Assembly: GCA_027576995.1 (NCBI GenBank)
Contig: JANBQC010000354.1
Span: 1 to 28,966 of the forward strand
DNA length: 28,966 nt
Source: Dimargaris cristalligena
Taxonomy: Eukaryota > Kickxellomycota > Dimargaritomycetes > Dimargaritales > Dimargaritaceae
Direction: 5' to 3'
The notes beneath the pieces are model-generated. The model searched no databases, was not told where the DNA came from, and was given only the letters and a program-made list of their open reading frames with translations. A program made the translations under genes and the position numbers. Below are positions 20,501 to 28,966 of this stretch, piece after piece. The number at the start of each line of letters is the position of its first letter. The stretch's first letter is position 1.

Positions 20501-23500
20501 ACAATCCCCTGAACCAGGTTTTCGTCGGCGTGAAGGGTCAATTCAGGCAGAATCACCTTACCGACGGCTACTCCGTCGAAGAACATGTCGAAGCGAGTAT
20601 CGCCGGCGATGCTAATATCCACGTTACTGGGGTTGTTCATGGCTACTTCAATCTCGATAATCATGGCTTGTGGGGTACCCCCGGTGACGTCCATTTTTCG
20701 AATGTCAGTGGGTACTGTGGCAAAGCCGTTCATGCCCTGCAGAGCAATATCGTTGACGCTGAACCGGATCCCGTTTAGGTGGAGAGGGCCAATGGCCGTG
20801 TGGGCCTCGACGGAGGCCGACCCGCGCATACCTAGCGTCTTGGAATCATCCAGAGTGAGGGCCTTGACGAAGTTATCGAACGCGGTATGGGCCTCGGGTC
20901 GGACGGCCATGGCCACGTCCTGGAATGCGGTTCGGACAACCTTGGCTTCGGTATCCGTGGTGGATTCCACCCAAGGGATTTCCATACTGGCCATGTGGGT
21001 TTCCCCGTCGTAAACCCCCACAGACTGTTTCATGCGCACGATCTCCAGGGGGAAGCCAAAGGGCATTTGGAAACCAGCCTCAATGTGATTGGAGGAGGTG
21101 AGGGGGCTGTAGGCCGTCTCTGGGGTGAAGACGATACCCATGTGTTTGAGGTCTAAACTGCGAATCATCTCCATGCCAGTTTGGCCAGGGAGAGCTACGC
21201 TGAGGGCGACCTTGGTTAGAGCGGAAGTCAGCCAGACGGGACTCTCGCCCGAGGCCGTGCGCGAACCAGTACCCACCGCCCGCATGACGTTTTCTTCGCC
21301 GCCGAGGTAACGATTCATGAGGGCAGAGAGGGCTGCCAAACCTTCGTCGCTGGTCTGAGGGATCATGCGACCGGTCATGTGGAGGGTGCTATCAGCCATC
21401 GGTTCCAGCACTACGTTGTGGGCCGTAACGGGACCTACGAGGACACCGCTGGGCACATCGTAAATGTCGAACATGAGGTCGCCTAACTCCACACCAATGT
21501 TACTGGGGTTACCCAAAATCGTATCGATTTGGAGCTGGATACCACCCGCGGGGTCGTTGCCGGGGAGGTCAAATCCGCTGATTTGCACCTGACCCTCGAA
21601 GCCCTTCATACCGCCGAGACTCACCGTCTTGGTCATACTAATTCCGTCGAACGTGGTACCCAAGGCGCTGACTTTAACGTCCGAAATTTCAATGGACCAT
21701 TCGAATCCATCACCGTTGAGCATTTCGCCCGTGAACTCGGTCATGGCCTCCATGTCGACAATTTTGAAAGTGCCGCGGTGGTTTTCTAGAACTGCACCCA
21801 CACCGGGGCGGGCCTGGACCTGGCCCATGGACATCTCACCCAGAACTCGCTCGCCCCACTTGACCTTCACGGGTTTGGGAAATTCAATAGTGGCGGGCAA
21901 GGGACCGGTCCCCTTGATGGCCCCGTTAATAATCACATCGAATCCGTCGTTGGTGGGGTTGGTAATGTAGACATTATCGAAATTCATGGTCGCTTTACCC
22001 ACCATTTTTTCGACAATGGGGCCCCCCACGATGGGGATGAGGCGTCCAATGGTGCTATCTACCTCGCAGCCGACACCCTTCTGGATATAGTCCATAGTGG
22101 TTTCGTATTCGCCTACTTTGACAATGGTGGAAATACCCACTTCCACGGACATGGCCGTCATGGCCTGCTCGATAAACTCGGTCATGCTCCAGTTGTCGAA
22201 TAGGGTGGGATCGATACTGTCTACATCGACGGTGGATCCTCCCAGGCCACCAATGGCTAGTAGGGCCTCCAAAGGGGCGGTATCGAGATTGGCGGCCTGG
22301 GCACTGTTGACCAACAGTCCGACCACATCCTGGGGATTGAGGTTCATCTTGAACGGGAGGCCGGGACTGGCCTGTTTGCTCTTACCTTCCACTCGGAAGG
22401 GTTTGCTGGATAGGTCGACGTCGAGTTCGCCTAGATAGGCGCCATGTGCCACAATCTTGGACTTGATCTTAAGGATGGACAGGGGGGCTTTGAAGGGGTT
22501 GTAGATGGTTACCCCGGCCTGGGCAATGTGCGTGTGGACGGTGTCCTCCAGAACCGTAAACTTGGCGCCGTAGATCAGCTGATCCTTGAGTTCGGGCATC
22601 TCACTCTTGATGCGCACCGAAGCCATACCGCGGTTCAGAGACTCGGCGGCACTAGACCCGTCGAACACCGCAATCTCCACGGTGCTCTTGTCGCCCGAAA
22701 TGAACTTGGCCATCATTTCTTTACCTTTGGGACTGGCGTTGGGGTCGAACTCGGCCTTGGCCTTGAGGTGGTTCTCGTTACGATCCAATTTGAAGTCGGG
22801 GAGAGTTACTTTACCGACCCGGTCGCCTTCGTAGAGCATCAGGAAGTGCAAGTCACCTACGTTAATCTTGATACGGGAAGGATTGGTGATTGACACTGTG
22901 GAACATATAAAGGTGCGTGGGTGTGAGAGGGTAATGGGCGTTAGTCAAGGGTACCCATTCTGTCGGATTAGAGGGTTTGGGAAGTACGGTAACACATGGT
23001 TAGAAATGCCCTAGTCCCACTAAAGAGGTTCCACTTAGCTTTTTGACCAGAAGATAATGGCAAAAAAAGCCCAAGCAGCTAAAACTGATTGTACAGGGTA
23101 ATCAGCGGTTTTTAGAACAATATACTTACCGTCAATATCCAACAACATAGCGTCTTTGGTGCCTTCCGTGACCTCGAAAGAGTTGAGCTTAGTAGGCACC
23201 GAGGCGAGTCCCTCCATGCCCTCTAAACTAGTCTTCACGTCGAACTGGATACCGTCCAGCTGTACCAGGCCGATGGGAGTAACGGCGCGCACGTCGGCCC
23301 GACCATCAATACCAAACTCGGCCTCCTTGGCCATCGTAATCATTTCGATAAATTTCTCAAAGGCACGGTGACCGTCGTCAGGGACGACCAAGTGGCTCGC
23401 CGTGAGAGGGAACACCAGGGCCCGTTTAAGGTCGCCTTCCATAACCTCAGTGAAAGGGAGATCCATGCGGCCCACCACTTCGTTGCCGTTTTTCATGGTC

Positions 23501-24738
23501 ATGGACTGACGCACCTCCTTCACCGCCACATCGAAGCCGAAGGGGAGCTGAGTCTTGGCTGTGACGCGGTCAGACGCCACCAGGGGGGAATAGGCGGTTT
23601 CAGGGGTGATGGTCATGTCCATCTCTTCAATGTCAATACCCAGGATATAGTCCATGTCCATGGGTAGTTTAAGGGCCACCACCATAGACATACCTTTGAT
23701 CCCTTCGGTTAACCAGCCTACGGGAGTTTCACCATCAGGCAGCACGGCCACTCCACGGGCTTCGGTGGTCAGTTCCTGACCGGAAATAAAGCGGGACATA
23801 AGGTCGGACATACGCTCCAAATCCTCCGGTTTGTCTTGAGGAATCATACGACCCCGCATCTCCATCACGGTGTGGCCGGGGGTCACCACCGCGTTGGCCA
23901 CCTCGACGGGGCCCATGTACGTGTCACCATACATGATATCCAACTGGAGGCGACCGAGTTCCATGCCAATGGGGGACGGGTTGGCCAATTTGGCCTTGAG
24001 CAACAACTCAATACCTCCCTCAGGGGCGTTGCCGGGCAGGTCGAAACTGAGAATCTCCACATCGCTGAAGCCTCCCATCCCCTTCATCTTCACGGTTTTC
24101 ACCATGGGGATACCACCCCGCGACAGACCCAGGGCCTTGACGTGAAGCTGACCCCGCAGCGTCCACTCGAACTCGGACTCCTTCATCATCGCCTTGGCAA
24201 ACTCACCGAAGTTGGCCTGGTCCTTGATCCGGAAAACGGAGGTTTGTTTCATTTGACCCGATCCACCGCTAATGCTGAGGGGCTTGAGCTCCACCGCTCC
24301 TAAATGCTGACTCTTCCAATAGACGTCAACGGGTTCCGTGAAGGTGACGTCGGCGGACACGGGACCGGTGTTGAGCATTTCGGCGTCCATTTCCATGAGC
24401 ATAGAATCATCCGTAGGTTTGGTAATTTGGATTTGCCGGAATTTCATATCCGCATTATCGATGGAGGATTGGGCCACTTTGGGGAAAATGACGAAAAGTA
24501 CTAAAAGGACGATGGCGACAATGGCCACGACGGTGGCCCCTCCGCAGCCTAGCCAGAACCGCCTACGCCGGTACCAAGGGAGTGGGGGGCCGTAGATTTG
24601 GGGTTGGATAGCACCCGCCTCTTCCTCAGGAGTGAACTCCTCTTCATGACTCAGGAGCTGTTGGCCTGGTCGCGACGTAGGATAGTCGTGTTGCTGGTTG
24701 AGGTGATCATCCTCGTAACCGGGGCGTGGCGCTGACAT
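17563..24738 (-). CDS. Giant Tag1-like membrane protein with three LEA-2/DUF3712 super-repeats, two exons
   Basis: Exon 1 is 24738-23130 and exon 2 is 22895-17563, joined in phase 1 over a 234-bp intron (GTAAGT donor, GACTAACG branch site, CCACAG acceptor). The product has 2313 residues and ends at TAG. Residues 1-56 are a hydrophilic, acidic, cytosolic tail; RRRR at 57-60 precedes one transmembrane helix (about 61-86), predicting N-in topology. The rest is beta-rich and lumenal or extracellular. It consists of three super-repeats beginning near residues 96, 838 and 1614. Each contains FDLPG(N/D)xPxGGI, then NPS-type LEA-2 strands, then PETAY(S/A)P, then a second NPS/GD strand set, then NPFKA. 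The third ends early. An Asp-rich linker lies between repeats two and three. The family is LEA-2/DUF3712, as in yeast vacuolar Tag1 (YLR173W, autophagy termination) and Vac7; Tag1 is far shorter, about 600 residues. A vacuolar membrane location and lipid-handling role are inferred from the family. Confidence 0.78.
22896..23129 (-). other. Intron of the giant LEA-2 gene
   Basis: Starts GTAAGT and ends CCACAG, with GACTAACG about 45 bases before the acceptor. Splicing restores LLDID-V-SITNPS, a motif matched at the same place in the other two super-repeats (MIIEIEVAMNNPS, SIELVVLMTNPS). That match confirms the junction. Confidence 0.9.
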
Positions 24739-27460
24739 GCTTGTAAGCGCCCGCTGTAGAATATACTAAGGGAAAGGATGGGGTACTGTTGGACAAAAAA
24801 ACACACGAATTTCGAAGGGTAGTTTACGCGTCTATAGTTTGCAATGGGGTGATCGAGATTGTAGATTGTATTGTTAAGCTATAGTACGGGTTAGTTGAGT
24901 AGAATGGAAGTTGGGTTAAAGACTAAGCGTAAAGATGATGAGTTTGGTTAATGGCAGTACCCCAGTGGATCTGATCTACAGGCACCATGCAATCCCAGAA
25001 TAATTAAACTGATTGGCAGTGTAAAATTACTCGCTAGCCGAATGGAACTATTTCCTCTAATGCCGGTTAAAAGATCAAAGAAGGGGACGATGTGATGTAA
25101 TTTATATTCAATTAGCGTGGTAAGTGATGAGTATATTACCTAAACACTAAAACTCATTACATAAGTAAATGTATGGTAGAGAACAGTTGGGTCATTAAAG
25201 AAGCCGAAATAAATTAAGGCATTAGGGGCGGCCAGGGGCTACCTTTATAAAAGCCCAAAAATTGTCAACTGGGGTTCAATGAACTAGGAGCGGACTAATC
25301 TCAAGGCCCTAGGGAAAGGATTTCAGAATGTAGGCATAATACTAATAAACGGTATTATCATCCCAATTACGGGGGCTATTGCGGTTCTATAGGAAGTCGA
25401 CTATATGGAATAGGGACTCGGGATCGCTATAGTGCACCGGTCTCTGTACACTAATATCGTCAATACGCGTCCACCGTCAACCGCAAAATTCCGTCCCAAG
25501 TGGCCCATACTTTTTTTAAATACTGTCACATACGATGGCCCAATCTCGACCGTTGGCCCGTACCAGACCAGCCCTAAAGCCGAAACATGCTCCTCCATTG
25601 ACTACTTTGGGAGTCGCACTCTTACTTTCCCGATACTTGTGTAAGTGCCCCTGGGAAGAGTCGGAAAGATGGGACGGAGCGATGGGTAGAGAGAATCGCT
25701 CGTCTGTGCGACCACATCAGTGTGAAGGCTCGCCTCGAGTACAATTATACTATTCATTGGGCTATTCATCGGCCGACCCGCTCCGCCCCAGCAAAATGAA
25801 TTTCGCTACGTTTGGGGCAACTATTCGCCTCGATAGACCGTGAAAGGCCTATTACACATGCATGACCTAGGCTCTGTGTCATACTGTCGGGTTCGCTAGT
25901 GACACGGCCACTGTAGACCGAGCACGCCCTCAACCAATTAAATTGGGGATGGAGGGATTGCTCCGCTCCCTGACGGTACACCGCCAGTGGCAAGGGAACC
26001 TAGAACAGAGAACTATCGAGTGATTTTAAGATGTATCATATATGCTCTAAGGGACCCAACTCGCCTGAGCCTAAAATACCATTATCATATGAAAGTCAAA
26101 GGAGGTGTAACCTACCGAAGACTACGTATCCTATATCCGTTGAGGCATTCTCTTTCGAGCCTCAAGCTTGCACTTGTAAGATGTAATGTTCACTATTGGA
26201 TGAGTGCTATACGTATTCCAGATATGGGGTTAATAGAGATAGGACATTGGAAAATAGGTGAGAGTAACAGTGGACCCACTTTCCTTATTATCCAACCCTT
26301 TGACCAAATAACATACTTTATGCTTTGGGAAGCGAGGGTTTATCAGACTTTTCAAAAATCAATTAAGTGAGCCAAATACGGCTCCTCTTTTCGGGTAAAA
26401 GATATAGTATCAAGGGAAATATACGATAGGTGAACCCAAATCAATTAGATTGGCGGAATTTCGCTTGGACGATATGGGCCCATTGGGCATCTGTCGGGTA
26501 AATTCGCACTAGGCATTAACTGGTCCGTACTACTAGGCCAGGCACTATCCCCGTTGCCTTTTGGCCCCCGTAAGCCACGCCAGTCCATAAACCAATTCTC
26601 CTGTAGGGCAACTGTTTCTGATACAGTATACTACACTGGCCAGAATACCATGGGACATTATAACACCCCACCAGTGGTTAATGGTCGGACATGGCTGGCA
26701 AGTTATTTGTCTGGTCAAAATCAGGCCATTTGGGCAGTGGCTGACAGGGCTTCTCGATTTGTGGAATAGTACAAACCAAGCGTTACACAAGGCTATAAGG
26801 GCGCCAGTGGCTCTAGGGCGGGTTAATCAGCACAGTTCACAAGCGTTATATTCACGAGGCCATCGGGGATCCTGTAATTTTATACTAATTAGGAAGTTTT
26901 GTTTCGGCACTGTGGTTTGGCTGTGTATTATTTCGTTTTTAAACAAGAAACTGCAGTGGATTCGGAGTATCATTGCCGATTCTCTGGATTAAGGCCTATT
27001 GTTAATGCCGAACCGGCTGCAGCACTGATAATTGACCAAGGAGTACGAGGTGACTAGCATACAGTTAGTGTGGAACTACCTCTAGTTGAAAACAATCCCC
27101 ACAGAGGAGAAGCTGACGTTACTGCGGTCACACCATCCTGGCTTGGACCTCTGAATTCTCCAATATAAGAAAGAAGGAATAGCTCGCCAAGGCAGAGCTC
27201 CTTAGATGACTATTAACCCCATTCTCTCATTAATTATATTCAATCGCCAGTATCCTCTTTTATCACTTCTTATTTCAATCGTATAATAAATATATTTTAC
27301 TTAAAAACACTATAGCTATAGTTCGCTCACCAAATTCGCTAAGCATCACTATCTCTAGTTTAGCAACAATTTATTAGAAGTATACTAAGTTGAACAGGTC
27401 CTTTTCAAACCGTACCTAGCAATAGGGCCAGTCTGAGTAATGGCGGACACCCCCATCCAT
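24739..27460. other. 2.7 kb intergenic region upstream of the giant gene
   Basis: Should hold the promoter of the LEA-2 gene at its left end. Several short ORFs occur (25535-25843, ATG, 102 codons; 26681-26992, ATG, 103 codons; an open frame 25987-26370 starting at GTG). None has recognisable domains, and several overlap in more than one frame. I cannot support a gene here. Confidence 0.5.
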
Positions 27461-27848
27461 ATGGATGGAATTCAAACCAGCTGTATAAGGTTTTACATAA
27501 TACATGTATGGGTGAACATCTGTGAGAATAGCTTTTAACCAGTAATATTGGCCCCATCCAATGGATTTTTCATTATACAGCCTGAATGAACTTCTCCCAT
27601 ATAAAACACTACAATGATCCCGAAATAGCCTAGGCCAGTTGGTACAACCCTGGGTACAGTTATATACATGTCCATTTTTATATATATAGGGAAATGCAAG
27701 AATAGATATGGGAGAGGTTTAACTGAGCTGTATAAAGAAAAATCCATTGGATGAAGCAAATATTACTGATAAAAAATAAATCTCCCATATATTATCACAT
27801 ACACTTATCATTTAAAACCCTATACAGCTGGGTTGAATTTCACCCATA
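27461..27848. mobile_element. Foldback / MITE-like element with about 144-bp inverted arms
   Basis: The left arm (about 27461-27604) and right arm (about 27706-27848) are imperfect inverted copies separated by about 101 bp. Matching blocks include TTCTCCCATAT against ATATGGGAGAG at the inner ends and the AAACCAGCTGTATAAGG block against CCCTATACAGCTGGGTT at the outer ends. There is no transposase ORF. A third, better-conserved copy of one arm is at 8853-8996. This is the structure expected of a non-autonomous foldback element, though no clear target-site duplication was found. Confidence 0.6.
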
Positions 27849-27892
27849 TGAAATTAGTGGCAAATTATTTAGAATTCCCTTTCATGTGTTGT

Positions 27893-27930
27893 GGCCGGGC
27901 CTGCTTAAACTCTAATAGCATATCCCGGCC
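27893..27930. repeat. Short inverted repeat GGCCGGG/CCCGGCC
   Basis: Seven-base perfect arms at 27893-27899 and 27924-27930 with a 24-base loop, at the start of the hairpin-rich tail. Confidence 0.7.
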
Positions 27931-27947
27931 AAACTATTTTTAGTTTA

Positions 27948-27990
27948 GAAAAGATGAAGAACATCACCAAATATCAGTCTTCATCTTTTC
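27948..27990. repeat. 13-bp perfect hairpin
   Basis: GAAAAGATGAAGA at 27948-27960 pairs perfectly with TCTTCATCTTTTC at 27978-27990 around a 17-base loop. There is no adjacent gene for which it would be a terminator. Confidence 0.8.
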
Positions 27991-28030
27991 CCACCCAGTT
28001 ATAAGCCATTCGATGGCTAGGCCATTTTTC

Positions 28031-28058
28031 CAATATTCAATATTCAATATTCAGTATT
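28031..28058. repeat. CAATATT tandem repeat
   Basis: Four tandem 7-base units, the last with one mismatch (CAGTATT). Confidence 0.85.
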
Positions 28059-28966
28059 TATAGTTCTTACTCACAACTCGAGGATCATTTAGTTATAGGA
28101 GTCTGGGGTGTTGCCCCTCCTAATCCAACATAATCTGTCCGCTAATGATTGCTGTCTTAGCAGGCTGTATAGCACCATATTGTACCCCTGGTCCTAATGG
28201 GGCCGGACATTATATATAATATCTTACCAGATGGACCCCCTCGGAGTTCGCACCACTCACTCCTAGGTGATCTTAGTATCTTCCAGTTCCCATGGAAGCC
28301 TCTGCTCATATGAGGACCACCCGGCCCTCCCTATCATTATCCTAGTTATGTAGTTTCCCCTTGAGACCTCCCTTGGAGTAGTCCCCCATGTATATATAAC
28401 TGGGCCCCCCATGGGGACCAGTTAATACCCTAGCTTATTCTTACCCCCCTTAGTTTACCCTCAATAAACTCTATATATGCTCACCCCCTTATACTAACTA
28501 GTAAGTGTGCATCAGTGCATGTCCCCCTCATATGCATTGGACACTTGCTTTATTCAGTTAGTATCAGCCCTACCTAATGCTAGTAGCCCGCTTGGCCGTG
28601 CCCAATGCCCCACCTACCATTAGAAGCCTATCCCTGAGACTCTTGATGGACTAAGAGTGGTTAATTCAGGCAACATGGGGTATATCCCCAGACTTAGTAC
28701 TCTCAGAGCTGCCAACATTGGTGGCCTTTTTTATTACATCTTCATATAAATACCTATTGGGTATTCTCCTAATAAACAGGCAGTTTTCACATTAAGTATA
28801 AGTTTACCAGTCAGTTATTTTGATCCACCAGTCTTGTTCTATTCCTATCATCCATTTGGCCTAAGCCCATTCATTGTGCCTTATCTGCCATACATTAGAA
28901 GGATCCCTGTGTGATCCCCGGTTGCCCTAGTTGTCCCTATCTGAAGATCAGATAAGAATTGTCCCC

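Larger units (their letters stand above)
27849..28966 (+). other. Non-coding tail, possibly LTR-like
   Basis: No ORF of note occurs over 1.1 kb to the window edge. The plus strand is rich in C and T. It begins with TGTTGTGGCC and the hairpins listed separately, has a TATATATAA-type box near 28390 and AATAAA at 28463-28468. That order resembles a long terminal repeat, but no second copy, no primer-binding site for the tRNA in this window and no retroelement protein are visible. Confidence 0.3.

Noticed and set aside
25535..25843. 102-codon ATG ORF with a presequence-like N-terminus and a GTAAGT inside it
   Set aside because: The GTAAGT at about 25640 has no in-phase downstream exon that I could find, the opposite strand is also open, and no domain is recognisable.
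25987..26370. 127-codon open frame on the plus strand
   Set aside because: Starts at GTG, basic and aromatic composition typical of chance frames in this DNA, no recognisable motif.
26545..26992. Overlapping open frames that faintly recall retroelement Gag sequence
   Set aside because: Three frames are open at once with no zinc knuckle, protease or reverse transcriptase motif; resemblance too weak.

Overview
The window looks like nuclear DNA of a fungus, probably from an early-diverging lineage (my inference; no marker fixes the species). Three things support this. There is a eukaryotic initiator tRNA at the left edge. The spliceosomal introns are 190-290 bp with nearly uniform GTAAG(T/G) donors and pyrimidine-rich YAG acceptors. 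The recognisable genes are a CENP-N/Chl4 kinetochore protein, mitochondrial ribosomal protein uS8m and a Tag1-like vacuolar LEA-2 repeat protein. Genes are GC-rich and sparse, separated by 1-4 kb of AT-richer DNA that I could not assign.

Layout: tRNA-iMet (6-77, +); a five-exon CENP-N/Chl4-like gene (3170-715, -); a divergent 1.1 kb intergenic region; intronless uS8m (4293-4757, +); a two-exon low-complexity (Pro/His/Gln/Ser) protein with a conserved charged helical motif (7898-5773, -); a 1.9 kb spacer with microsatellites and one solitary repeat arm (about 8853-8996); a secreted Gly/His/Asn-rich protein (11123-9810, -); a gene-poor stretch 11.1-15.2 kb; a broken or recoded secreted-protein gene (15180-16306, +) with two in-frame TAG codons and a frameshift at an A6 run; a giant two-exon membrane-anchored protein of 2313 residues made of three long LEA-2/DUF3712-type super-repeats (24738-17563, -); and a right-hand gene desert with a foldback (inverted-repeat) element at 27461-27848 and a hairpin-rich, possibly LTR-like tail.

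The genes do not form a pathway. They are ordinary single fungal genes for kinetochore, mitoribosome, vacuole and cell surface functions. The most notable item is the giant LEA-2 protein. Next are the glycine-rich secreted protein, whose dibasic-site motif is conserved between internal copies, and the interrupted secreted-protein gene. All splice junctions were inferred by eye from reading frame, splice-site consensus and expected family sequence; no search or alignment software was run.
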